This document shows positions 16,458 through 24,172 of a stretch of DNA of 42,245 nucleotides, one piece after another. The position numbers and the translations under genes are program-made. Each line of letters starts with the position of its first letter. Within the stretch, counting starts at the first letter, position 1. Under the pieces are notes generated by a model. The model had not been told where the DNA came from. It did not search any database and saw only the letters and a program-made list of their open reading frames with translations. The stretch lies in contig NZ_WHOS01000065.1 in NCBI RefSeq assembly GCF_013340935.1, forward strand, positions 1-42,245, written 5' to 3'. Origin of the DNA: Azospirillum melinis (GTDB lineage Bacteria; Pseudomonadota; Alphaproteobacteria; Azospirillales; Azospirillaceae).

Positions 16458-17016
16458 CCAGCGCCATCAGCGTACTATCGAAGGCTTCGCGTTCTTGGTG
16501 GCTTTCGCAGCGTGCGTTCCGGCCGCGAATTGGTTGATCGCTAGCGTCGGCACTGTCTGCCTCCCGAATGGGGCTTGCCTCATTCCCGTCGCGCCAGGTC
16601 TGTCGGCTCCGAGTGGGGTTCTTGCGGTTGGTATAGCGCTGGTGTTGCGTGACCTCGTCCAGCGTCGCCTCGGACTCACCTGGGCATTCGTCGCAATTGC
16701 TCTCGGTGCAGGGCTTTCGGCTCTTTTCGCACCTCCGGCACTTGTACTGGCGTCAACGGCGGCATTTGCGCTCTCAGAAACCGCAGACCTTGCCGTATAC
16801 ACACCATTGCGGCGACGAGGCCTGCTTCTCGCTGCCACCGCCAGTAATGTTGTCGGCTTGGTCATCGACAGCATTGCTTTTGTGAGTTTGGCCTTCGGCA
16901 GCCTTGAGTTCGTGGGCGGTCAGATCGTCGGCAAGCTCTGGATGGTGATCCTGGCGATGCCCGTCCTACATTGGCTCCGCGAGCGCGACCGACAGATCGG
17001 CCTCGGAACGGTATAG
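16450..17016 (+). CDS. VUT-family (YhhQ-like) queuosine-precursor transporter
   Basis: The 188-residue membrane protein starts at the ATG inside the end of queC. It has about six hydrophobic segments and the family landmarks RDLVQRRLG, ASTAAFALSETADLAVYTPLRRRG and SNVVGLVIDSIAF. The YhhQ/VUT family imports preQ0, preQ1 or related bases. Its place at the end of the dpd-like operon suggests salvage of the same base that QueDEC make, or possibly export. I leave the symbol empty because substrate specificity cannot be read from the sequence. Confidence 0.85.
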   Translation: MFSQRHQRTIEGFAFLVAFAACVPAANWLIASVGTVCLPNGACLIPVAPGLSAPSGVLAVGIALVLRDLVQRRLGLTWAFVAIALGAGLSALFAPPALVLASTAAFALSETADLAVYTPLRRRGLLLAATASNVVGLVIDSIAFVSLAFGSLEFVGGQIVGKLWMVILAMPVLHWLRERDRQIGLGTV

Positions 17017-17036
17017 GGCTCCGAGCCAGCCTCGGT

Positions 17037-17756
17037 CTATTCAAGAACAAGGGAGCCCTGTGCCTCCGTAGGGTGTGCCGCATTCCTCGAAAGAGCGGGC
17101 CGGTAGGCGAGCGAGGCATCAAGATCAGCGATAACCGTCACGTTGCAAATCCGACCCCCTCCCCTGTAGGGACTTGCAATAAAGACATTTGCTGCGGCGA
17201 AGTCTATCGCTGTAGCTGTCATTCGGAACGCGGCGCCTTTAGCATCGCGAAAAGCGTAGGGTACAGTTCGACAACCACTGGCCAAGACAATACGTGCCAA
17301 GTCGTGTTCGAATTGCCGTTGCCGTGCTGATTGCGTTGGGCGAGCGTAAGGGTTCAGGCTAGACGGAAGCGGATAATTGAACAGCTCGTCAGGTGCGAGC
17401 GGCATGAATGGCGGGTTGCCACTACCTCTGTAAGGGGTGAGTTCGGTGGGGAGGGTTAGCAAGTCGCTCTGATCTTCGCCTACCCAGCGATATCCGGCCT
17501 TGGGTCCGCCGCGCCCCCGCCACGGTCGGTTGCCGCACAATGACTTCAGCTCGAACCGAAGACGGCCATCTGAAGCAGGTTGCAGTTCTCGGATAAACCG
17601 GCCTTGAGCAGGAGTGGCACCATGTAGACAAACGATGACACCGGGCTTCAGGTGACGTAGATCGTTGAGCCATCCAGTTGCGACAATTATTTCACCATCC
17701 AGATCAATTTGGGTGTGGATGGCATTCTCGATATGCAATTCAACGATCTCAACCAT
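17037..17756 (-). CDS. Unrecognised protein downstream of the HNH gene
   Basis: I do not recognise this protein. From the ATG at 17756 it has 239 residues; a GTG at 17786 in the same frame is a possible earlier start. The N-terminal half alternates beta-rich segments (IDLDGEIIVATGWL, GVIVCLHGATP). A central region is rich in Gly, Pro and Arg, and the C-terminal part has ATAIDFAAANVFIASPYRGGG. There is no signal peptide or membrane segment. It lies about 80 bp after the double-HNH gene on the same strand and converges on the dpd-like operon, so it may be a third member of the DGQQR/HNH group. Confidence 0.6.
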   Translation of the reverse strand: MVEIVELHIENAIHTQIDLDGEIIVATGWLNDLRHLKPGVIVCLHGATPAQGRFIRELQPASDGRLRFELKSLCGNRPWRGRGGPKAGYRWVGEDQSDLLTLPTELTPYRGSGNPPFMPLAPDELFNYPLPSSLNPYARPTQSARQRQFEHDLARIVLASGCRTVPYAFRDAKGAAFRMTATAIDFAAANVFIASPYRGGGRICNVTVIADLDASLAYRPALSRNAAHPTEAQGSLVLE

Positions 17757-17834
17757 GGCTCCCCTTTTCATCTTTTTGCACTTCACGAGGAAAGCTCATG
17801 TGAGTGCTTAGCGTATCCTGCAATCAACCTGCCT

Positions 17835-18590
17835 TTAGAAGGAAAATTTCTTTGCCCCCCTATATTTGGTTGCAGCACTAACCGCGCGTGACGCTTTAAT
17901 CTGTAGACGATTGATTTCTTGATCGTGATGATGACGGCAGAGGACCTGCAAGTTGTCAAATATAGGCCTCCCTCCTTCTTGAGAAGGAATTATTTGGTCC
18001 ACAAACAGCTCTTCATCGCGCGCTGTAGACGTACATCCATCAGCCGCACACTTTCCCTGATATTTCGCAAGAATACAGTATCTGGCACTAACAGACGTAC
18101 TCTTTATCTCCCTTGTACTGAAAAATGGAGCAGCCATAACCCAATGGAGGCTAGCTTTCTTCCCAAGATTACACTTGCTACAAAGAAGTTGATAGTTTCC
18201 TGGGGCGCTCTCTCCTCCAAACGCCACTGGATGAATATGATCTACCTGCGGCCTAGCATTTTTCGACAGCACTATGCCGCAGCATGCACAGCGACAGTTT
18301 TGTCGTATTTCTAGTTCACGGTACAAGTCATCAGATACTTTTCCTCCCCTTTGTGCTTTCTCGACCAGCCTTATAATATCGGGTGAAGGAGGTTTCCCTA
18401 GCACTCTACGAAGATACTGCGGATACTGGTCGGCTTTTAGTCGGTCGTTTGGCACACAAAGAAGTGCCTTCCGCAATGCAGATTGCACGCGGAACTGAGC
18501 TTGGAGTTCGGCGTCATCTATGCCGGGAGTTGGGGGCGTATCTTGCAACGCGTTTATTGCAGAGATAAGGTCTGACCAATCAAAATTCAT
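17835..18590 (-). CDS. Double-HNH endonuclease-like protein
   Basis: The 251-residue protein contains a complete HNH domain: C101 and C104 (CACC), D117-H118 in QVDHIHPVAFGG, N132, and C137 and C140 (LCSKC). A second, degenerate HNH-like module follows: C181 and C186, VDQIIPSQEGG where DH is replaced by DQ, then LCRHHHDQE. The N-terminal 90 residues are helical and unassigned. The ATG overlaps the stop of the upstream DGQQR-protein gene by 4 nt, so the two are made together. HNH proteins next to base-modification genes often restrict unmodified or foreign DNA; here that is a plausible inference, with the second module perhaps only binding DNA. Confidence 0.8.
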   Translation of the reverse strand: MNFDWSDLISAINALQDTPPTPGIDDAELQAQFRVQSALRKALLCVPNDRLKADQYPQYLRRVLGKPPSPDIIRLVEKAQRGGKVSDDLYRELEIRQNCRCACCGIVLSKNARPQVDHIHPVAFGGESAPGNYQLLCSKCNLGKKASLHWVMAAPFFSTREIKSTSVSARYCILAKYQGKCAADGCTSTARDEELFVDQIIPSQEGGRPIFDNLQVLCRHHHDQEINRLQIKASRAVSAATKYRGAKKFSF

Positions 18591-20095
18591 TTTTTCGCTG
18601 CCTTACTAGCCTCTTTATCAAGGTGAGTGCTCTCCTTCAAAAGCAGAGCAGTGAGCGCAGCAATATCCTGATTCGTATTTTGTCGATTTGCGATTTCTTC
18701 GAGATACGTTTTCTTCTGTACCGCCGTGCCGTTGAGCGCCTGCTCTGGTGTCCACTGAATTCGTGTTGCAAGGCGGTTCAAACTTGCGCGAAGGTCATCC
18801 CAGACTGCCTGCTTTGTCAGGTCGTACTCGTAAATCTTATAATTGGCTTCCAAGTGATTAACCAGCAAGCTTGAAACTGACCGCAGTCCAGCTCCATGCA
18901 TGAGGCGCGATTGATTCGGTCGCAGCCCCCAACTCTCTTTCCATACAGAACGCACAATCTGGAAGCTCTTAGAAATGACCTCAGCTAGCTTTGTGGCATC
19001 TTCATCAACCGGCAATGCGCTTTCAGCAAAAATCGAGACGACCTGAAAAAGAGAATTAAATGCAATGGGAGGGCGCTTGTCCGATTTAACGCCAGGGTGC
19101 TGCGCAAGGCCGAAGAAGGGAGAATCATTATCGTCAATCGACAGATGTTTGACCGCAATGGCCTTGGTTCTCTCCTTTCTGAGATAGCCCGGCGCCTCCT
19201 CCATTGTAGCAAGAAGCGCACGCGAGAACTCAGTTGAGATTTTAACGGTACTGTTAGCTACCTGGAAAATACGCTTTGCTTCGTCGGGATCGGCTACAAC
19301 TGCATTTACAGAAAGGTAATACTCAGGCACGCTATCAACATCAACAAGAGACAGAGCGGCTGTGCGCTGTTGTCCATCTACTAGCAAGCAGTTCTTCTCG
19401 TCGTCGAATGCGGCAGCTCGGTACGGAATCTTTATCTCGACAGTCCGCAGGCGTTGTGCAACGGAGCCATTGGCGGAAGGATGGGCTGTTTCAATTACGT
19501 CAGATAGAGGACGCATCTTAATAAAAGATGCTGGCGGTTGGTCGGTATCGTCGTCGGCAAAATGATCGGCCGAGAACACGATCAGAATGGAGTTCGGGAT
19601 CTGTACGCCATCCGTAATGCCCTCGGAAATCTGCCGCACATGGCGTTCGATTTCTGCGCGCTGGTTGCCTTGCCCTGACAGGGCATCGAGTCGATCTACT
19701 TTAGCGAACGAGCGGATCAAACGTCCGTCGCATGTGAATTGATAGCGCTTGGTCTTGTCTGAAAGCTCCGCCTCCGTAGCGAGGATCGTCAACTCTGACC
19801 ACGGAAAGTCTTTTAGACGGTACAGAATTGTGCCGTCGGAGTCGAGTGGGCGGTTCGTAATCTTGGATCGCTCAAGAGCACCAGAGTGAACAAGCGAGGC
19901 AAGTGCCTCTTCGAGATCCTGTTGCTGTATATTTATGCCGAGCAACTGGGATACTTCTTCCTTTGCTAGAAGGGGATCGCCAAGCCCCTCAAAAAGCTCT
20001 TTGATTTTATCGACGATGGGCTTGTCACCCAGGCTAATACTGGCAGCCAACTCTAGCTGCTCCTTGGTATACCAAGCCTTCAGGTTCTCGTTCAT
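18587..20095 (-). CDS. Large DGQQR-motif protein with N-terminal extension (third paralogue)
   Basis: The 502-residue protein starts at ATG 20095 with GAGG five bases upstream. The DGQHR-type core is recognised by LLVDGQQRTAALSLV (DGQQR at 240-244), then the FQVANSTVKISTEFSRALL region and QSRLMHGAGLRSVSSLL, aligning with both DpdB-like proteins of the facing operon. It differs by an extra N-terminal region of about 130 residues with a winged-helix-like segment (LLAKEEVSQLLGIN, LEEALASLVHSGALE). It is translationally coupled to the HNH gene. It could be a DNA-binding sensor or targeting subunit for the nuclease that recognises modified versus plain DNA, or a DndB-like regulator. Confidence 0.75.
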   Translation of the reverse strand: MNENLKAWYTKEQLELAASISLGDKPIVDKIKELFEGLGDPLLAKEEVSQLLGINIQQQDLEEALASLVHSGALERSKITNRPLDSDGTILYRLKDFPWSELTILATEAELSDKTKRYQFTCDGRLIRSFAKVDRLDALSGQGNQRAEIERHVRQISEGITDGVQIPNSILIVFSADHFADDDTDQPPASFIKMRPLSDVIETAHPSANGSVAQRLRTVEIKIPYRAAAFDDEKNCLLVDGQQRTAALSLVDVDSVPEYYLSVNAVVADPDEAKRIFQVANSTVKISTEFSRALLATMEEAPGYLRKERTKAIAVKHLSIDDNDSPFFGLAQHPGVKSDKRPPIAFNSLFQVVSIFAESALPVDEDATKLAEVISKSFQIVRSVWKESWGLRPNQSRLMHGAGLRSVSSLLVNHLEANYKIYEYDLTKQAVWDDLRASLNRLATRIQWTPEQALNGTAVQKKTYLEEIANRQNTNQDIAALTALLLKESTHLDKEASKAAKK

Positions 20096-20145
20096 TTACG
20101 CCTCTGCAGAATGTCCAGCGCTCAGTAGGCCACTGTAGGAGACGG

Positions 20146-20174
20146 ATGCTATTTTGGTCTATCGTATGTTGCAA
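20146..20174 (-). promoter_or_regulatory. Candidate promoter of the DGQQR/HNH group
   Basis: On the minus strand TTGCAA (20169-20174), a 17-bp spacer and TAGCAT (20146-20151) give a sigma70-like arrangement about 50 bp upstream of the ATG at 20095. The -10 match is only 4 of 6. Confidence 0.3.
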
Positions 20175-20408
20175 TAGCCTTAGGCGCATTCGTCAATCTG
20201 GATAGATGAACGTCATAGGCATTGAAGGAGTTGCCGTCCTAAGCCATCTCTCGCCATTGAGGAACGCTCGCGGCAGCGCTACATGCCCCCCTTGCCAACG
20301 CGCGTATGACCACCGCTTCACCTCCTGCATCCGCAGCGACTATGAGCAGGGGCACACCCGCTCGGCCGGTCCCGCCAGCGCTAGATTTTCAAGTGCCTAC
20401 GCTCCTGA

Positions 20409-20525
20409 CTCAACCGCTACCGCTGCATCTTTGTCCACTGGGAAAGGCTCGCCATCACCTACGAAGCAATGCTCCACTTCGTCTGCGCCGTCACTGTCTG
20501 GGAAGTCGTGTGCCTACTGGAATAG
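20409..20525 (+). pseudogene. Transposase C-terminal relic (IS5-like)
   Basis: The frame after a TGA at 20406-20408 reads LNRYRCIFVHWERLAITYEA then MLHFVCAVTVW and stops at TAG 20523-20525. This is the pattern of the last helix of IS5-type transposases (R.R....R.DKLA.NY.A..H..CA). Only 38 residues remain. Confidence 0.5.
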
Positions 20526-20552
20526 GCGCAAGCCCTTGGGACCATTAGAGAA

Positions 20553-20595
20553 GGTAAAGGGAATCGAACTCTCGTCATAAGCGTGGAAAACACGC
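20553..20595 (-). other. tRNA-Gly(UCC) 3'-half-like relic, possible attachment remnant
   Basis: On the minus strand the sequence runs TTTTCCACGCTTATGACGAG, then AGTTCGATTCCCTTTACC. This closely resembles the anticodon-loop-to-acceptor part of alphaproteobacterial tRNA-Gly(UCC), with the T-arm nearly intact. It lacks the final acceptor bases and CCA, and no 5' half with a matching GGTAAAGG strand is found upstream. It is not a working tRNA. tRNA 3' halves are commonly duplicated at att sites by integrating elements. Confidence 0.4.
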
Positions 20596-20757
20596 ATTGC
20601 AGCTCATCAATTGGCCCAGAGCGCAGACCGCATCTGAGATTGGTGCAGGCTCATCCATAGTCCTCTGGACAGATTTTATCCGTGGACGTACGCAGCCATC
20701 CGCCCCAATCCGAGGAGAAATGTGGGGTGAAACGTGGGGCACACATGCCCCAGAAAC

Positions 20758-20789
20758 GAAAAAGCCCAAGCAAACCAGTTGCTTGGGCT
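20758..20789 (-). terminator. Intrinsic terminator of tRNA-Ser
   Basis: On the minus strand AGCCCAAGCAA (20779-20789) and TTGCTTGGGCT (20763-20773) form a perfect 11-bp stem with a 5-nt loop, followed by a run of T residues. It lies directly downstream of the tRNA-Ser gene. Confidence 0.85.
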
Positions 20790-20796
20790 AAATCCG

Positions 20797-20887
20797 TGGC
20801 GGAGGGAGAGGGATTCGAACCCTCGATACGCTTTTGACGTATACACACTTTCCAGGCGTGCGCCTTCAACCACTCGGCCACCCCTCC
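20797..20887 (-). tRNA. tRNA-Ser (anticodon GGA)
   Basis: The 91-nt gene starts GGAGGGGTGGCCGAGTGG and ends with an encoded CCA. The acceptor stem GGAGGGG pairs with TCCCTCC, the anticodon loop contains GGA flanked by T and A, and there is a long variable arm (GTATACG with CGTATC-type pairing) as in class II tRNAs. The T-arm is GAGGGTTCGAATCCCTC. The 3' end faces the accessory region, so it is a plausible boundary of the island, although I found no duplicated 3' segment elsewhere in the window. Confidence 0.97.
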
Positions 20888-20983
20888 GCAGAGGCCCGCG
20901 TTATAGCCAGAGGTTCGCGGCGATGCAAGCCTCTGTTTCACGCGGGCGACGTTTTTTTGGCGGCACACCGAACCGCTCCGATT

Positions 20984-21778
20984 TCATCCACCAAATCCAT
21001 CCACCAGGGCGCCGACGCTGCGGCACAGCAGGTCCAGATCCTGGGGACGGGACAGGCGGTGGTCACCGTCCTTCACCAGCGTGACGCGGACATCGTCACC
21101 GGTCAGCGCCTCGGCAATGCGCAGGCTGAACTGCCAGGGGACGTCGGGGTCACGCTGTCCATGCAGCAGGCGGACGGGGCCGTCGAAGGCGATAGGGCCG
21201 CGCAGCAGCAGATGGTTGCGGCCGTCCTCGATCAGGGCGCGGGTGATCGGTTGCAGCTCGGGACCGTAGTCCGAGGGGCGATTCCAGACGCCCGCCTCCA
21301 TGATCTGGCGGCGGATGTCGGCTTCGAAGATGTCCCACATCAGGTCTTCGGTGAAGTCGGGGGCCGGCGCGATGCCGACCAGCCCGGAAACCCGCTCCGG
21401 CCGGCGGAGCGCAGTCAGCAGCATCATCCAGCCGCCCATGGAGGAGCCGACCAGGATCTGCGGCCCGGTCGTCACCTCGTCCAGCACCGCGAGCGCATCG
21501 TCGGCCCACAGGCCAATGGTGCCATCGGCGAACCGCCCGCTGGAAGCGCCGTGGCCCTGGTAGTCGAAGCGGGTGAAGGACAGGCCGCGCGCAACCGCCC
21601 AGGCTTCCAGCGCCGTCGCCTTGCCGCCGGTCATGTCGGACATGAAGCCGCCAAGGAACATCACGCCCGGCTTGCCCTGCCCGGACGGGCCGGCAGGGCT
21701 GTGGTGATAGGCTATGGTCGCGGCACCGCGCGTTAGGCTATGGTGCGCGCCGCCCGGTTGGGCTGCGGTTTCGGTCAT
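20984..21778 (-). CDS. Alpha/beta hydrolase (serine aminopeptidase S33/ABHD10-like)
   Basis: I start it at ATG 21778 (MTETAAQPGG), giving 264 residues; the open frame extends to 21937 but that part overlaps the divergent glycosyltransferase start and is low-complexity. The fold is clear: GVMFLGGFMSDMTG forms the oxyanion region, TRFDYQGHGASSG follows, the nucleophile elbow is LVGSSMGGW, the acid is in LLHGQRDPDVPW and the His is in KDGDHRLSRPQD. Proteins of this group cleave thioesters, esters or small amides in the cytoplasm. No signal peptide is seen. The exact substrate is unknown. Confidence 0.8.
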   Translation of the reverse strand: MTETAAQPGGAHHSLTRGAATIAYHHSPAGPSGQGKPGVMFLGGFMSDMTGGKATALEAWAVARGLSFTRFDYQGHGASSGRFADGTIGLWADDALAVLDEVTTGPQILVGSSMGGWMMLLTALRRPERVSGLVGIAPAPDFTEDLMWDIFEADIRRQIMEAGVWNRPSDYGPELQPITRALIEDGRNHLLLRGPIAFDGPVRLLHGQRDPDVPWQFSLRIAEALTGDDVRVTLVKDGDHRLSRPQDLDLLCRSVGALVDGFGG

Positions 21779-21893
21779 ACGGTCACCTTCGACAACGGAC
21801 ACCGGCACGCGGTCGGGCACCGGGCTCGATGGGGCGCCGGCTTGCCGGGCCCCGCGGCCGGTCCCGGGCCGCCCCTTGCGAGCAGCCGGCATC

Positions 21894-23144
21894 ATGGATT
21901 TCGACACCCACCTTACCACCGACCATTCCCCGCGCAACGCGGACGGCCATCAGGACACCCCTGTCCCCGGCTGGCCCGAGCATTGGCCGGGAGGGAGGGC
22001 GCCGACGGTGCTGCAGGTGGTGCCGACTCTGGTCACCGGCGGGGCGGAGCGCGGCTGCATCGACATGGCGCTCGCCCTGCAGGCCGCCGGCGGCACGCCC
22101 CTGGTGGCGTCTCAGGGCGGACCGATGGTGCGGGAACTGGACCGCGCCCGCATCGCCCATCTAACGCTGCCGCTGGCCTCCAAGAACCCGCTGACCATCC
22201 GCCGCAATGCCCGCCGGCTGGCCGCCATCATCCGCGAGCATAAGGTGGACATCGTCCATGCCCGCTCCCGCGCGCCGGCCTGGAGCGCGTGGCTGGCCTG
22301 CCGCGAGACGGGCGCGCGCTACATGACGACCTTCCACGCGCCCTACAATTTCGGTTCGGGGCCGGTCGGCGGACGGCTGAAGCGCTGGTACAATTCGGTG
22401 ATGGCGCGCGGCGAGCGGGTGATCGCCATCTCCGGCTTCATCCGCGACCATGTGCTGGGCAACTACCCGGTCGATCCGCAGCGAGTGCGCGTCATCCACC
22501 GCGGCATCGACCGCGGCGTCTTCGCGCCCGACCGGGTCAGCCCGGCGCGGCTGGTGACCCTTGCCAAGCAGTGGAACCTGCCGGACGACCGGCCGGTGAT
22601 CCTGCTGCCCGGGCGGCTGACCCGCTGGAAGGGCCAGATCGTGCTGATCGACGCGCTGGCCAAGCTGGGACGCAAGGATGTGCTGGCCTTGCTGGTCGGC
22701 TCCGACCAGGGCCGTACCGGCTACCGGGAAGAGCTGGAGAACCGCATCGCCAATGCCGGCCTGCGCGGCGTGGTGCGGATGACTGACCATTGCAGCGACA
22801 TGGCCGCGGCCTACCTGTTGTCGACGGTGGTCGTCTCCGCCTCGCGCGAGCCAGAAGCCTTCGGGCGTGTGATCGTGGAGGCGCAGGCGATGGGCAAGCC
22901 GGTGATCGTCTCGGCCATCGGCGCCTATCAGGAGACCGTCATTCCCGGTGAAACCGCCTGGGTGGTGCCGCCGGACGATCCCGACGCGCTGGCCCGGGCA
23001 CTCGACGAGGCGCTGTCGCTGACGCCGGAGCAACGGGACGCCATCGGCGCCCGTGCCATGGCGTTCGTCGCCGACCGCTACACCAAGGACCGCATGTGCG
23101 CCGACACGCTGGCGGTTTATGCGGAGTTGCTGCAACCACGCTGA
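21894..23144 (+). CDS. GT4-family glycosyltransferase
   Basis: From ATG 21894 (MDFDTHLTTDH) the protein has 416 residues; an earlier in-frame ATG at 21714 would overlap the divergent hydrolase gene and adds only low-complexity residues. The GT-B fold is visible: VLQVVPTLVTGGAERGCIDMA in the N-terminal domain, the nucleotide-sugar domain opening VILLPGRLTRWKGQ, and the SREPEAFGRVIVEAQAMGKP motif with the E-x7-E glutamates. It probably transfers a sugar in lipopolysaccharide or capsule synthesis. The donor is unknown. It is followed 70 bp later by a HAD phosphatase gene on the same strand. Confidence 0.85.
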   Translation: MDFDTHLTTDHSPRNADGHQDTPVPGWPEHWPGGRAPTVLQVVPTLVTGGAERGCIDMALALQAAGGTPLVASQGGPMVRELDRARIAHLTLPLASKNPLTIRRNARRLAAIIREHKVDIVHARSRAPAWSAWLACRETGARYMTTFHAPYNFGSGPVGGRLKRWYNSVMARGERVIAISGFIRDHVLGNYPVDPQRVRVIHRGIDRGVFAPDRVSPARLVTLAKQWNLPDDRPVILLPGRLTRWKGQIVLIDALAKLGRKDVLALLVGSDQGRTGYREELENRIANAGLRGVVRMTDHCSDMAAAYLLSTVVVSASREPEAFGRVIVEAQAMGKPVIVSAIGAYQETVIPGETAWVVPPDDPDALARALDEALSLTPEQRDAIGARAMAFVADRYTKDRMCADTLAVYAELLQPR

Positions 23145-23214
23145 GATCGGCCTGTCGACGCAATCCGATCGATGCAATCCGATCCCTATCTTCCCATCAA
23201 ACCGACCGGACACC

Positions 23215-24093
23215 ATGGCCGACATCCGACAGATTTCCGGCATCGCCGAGGTCATCGACCGCTATGACGGGTTCATCCTGGACCTCTGGGGCGTACTGCA
23301 TGACGGCGAACAGCCTTATCCCGGCGTGCCCGACTGCCTGGACCGCATGGGCGCGGCCGGCAAGACGATTTGCCTGCTGTCCAACGCGCCGCGCCGCACC
23401 CCCGGCGTCATCGAGAAGCTGGACGGCATGGGGTTGGGACGCGAGCGCTACCACCATGTCATGACTTCGGGCGAAGCGACCTACGAGGCGCTGCGCGACC
23501 GCGACGATCCCTGGCACGCCGCGCTCGGCGGGCGGCTCTACCACATTGGACCGGAGCGCGACATCGATGTCTTCTCCGGGCTCGGCTATCAGGTTGCCGC
23601 CACGCCGGAGGACGCGGATTTCGTCGTCAACACCGGCATCGTCACCTTCGGCGAGACGGTGGCGGACTATCAGCCGCAGCTGGACGCCTGCCTGGCCGCC
23701 GGTCTGCCGATGATCTGCGCCAACCCCGATCTGGTGGTGATGGTCGGGCCGATGCTGGTGATCTGCGCCGGCACGCTGGCCGCCCGCTATGAGGAGATGG
23801 GCGGCGACGTGCGCCAGCACGGCAAGCCCCATGCCCCCGTCTACGAGCGCTGCTTCAAGCTGCTGGGCATCGCCGACAAGAGCCGCATCCTGGCGGTGGG
23901 CGACAGCCTGCGCACCGATGTCGCCGGCGCCAATGCCGCCGGAATCGACGTTGCGCTGGTTACCGCAGGCATCCACCAGGAGGAACTGGGCGGCGCGGCC
24001 TGGGGGGCTGCGGTCGATCCGGTCAATCTGCGTGCCCTGGCCGATGCGTCGGGTCACATGCCGACTTATGCGGTTCCCAGCCTGCGCTGGTGA
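23215..24093 (+). CDS. HAD-superfamily class IIA hydrolase (TIGR01459-like)
   Basis: The 292-residue protein starts at ATG 23215. Motif I is FILDLWGVLHDG; it has W where the second Asp of DxD usually lies, which is normal for this subfamily. Motif II is CLLSNAPR, and the late motif is AVGDSLRTDVAGANAAGID. The class IIA cap occupies the middle (VVNTGIVTFGET, CANPDLVV). HGKPHAPVYERCF supplies the motif III lysine. It is probably a phosphatase for a small phosphorylated metabolite; the substrate is not known. Confidence 0.85.
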   Translation: MADIRQISGIAEVIDRYDGFILDLWGVLHDGEQPYPGVPDCLDRMGAAGKTICLLSNAPRRTPGVIEKLDGMGLGRERYHHVMTSGEATYEALRDRDDPWHAALGGRLYHIGPERDIDVFSGLGYQVAATPEDADFVVNTGIVTFGETVADYQPQLDACLAAGLPMICANPDLVVMVGPMLVICAGTLAARYEEMGGDVRQHGKPHAPVYERCFKLLGIADKSRILAVGDSLRTDVAGANAAGIDVALVTAGIHQEELGGAAWGAAVDPVNLRALADASGHMPTYAVPSLRW

Positions 24094-24102
24094 ACCCCGG
24101 TG

Positions 24103-24129
24103 GACGGGAGCGTATAGACCGCTCCCGTC
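24103..24129 (+). terminator. Strong hairpin after the HAD gene
   Basis: GACGGGAGCG and CGCTCCCGTC form a perfect 10-bp stem around TATAGAC, 10 bases after the HAD stop. No T-run follows, so it may act as an mRNA-end stabiliser or a weak bidirectional terminator for the two convergent genes. Confidence 0.45.
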
Positions 24130-24172
24130 ACACCTGCCTCCGGCATACCCGGTCCCGTTACGCCCGCATCCG

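Larger units (their letters stand above)
20096..20796. other. 701-bp non-coding boundary region
   Basis: No intact gene is seen. It holds the candidate promoter of the minus-strand group, a transposase C-terminal relic (20409-20525), a tRNA-Gly-like relic (20553-20595) and the tRNA-Ser terminator. The 20600-20750 part holds nothing I can name. It looks like the scarred edge of an integrated element. Confidence 0.5.

Noticed and set aside
20553..20595. Functional second tRNA gene
   Set aside because: There is no 5' half, no complete acceptor stem and no CCA; only the 3' side resembles tRNA-Gly.
21714..21893. Longer N-terminus for the glycosyltransferase starting at 21714
   Set aside because: It would run through the start of the divergent hydrolase gene and adds low-complexity Arg/Pro-rich residues not typical of GT4 enzymes.
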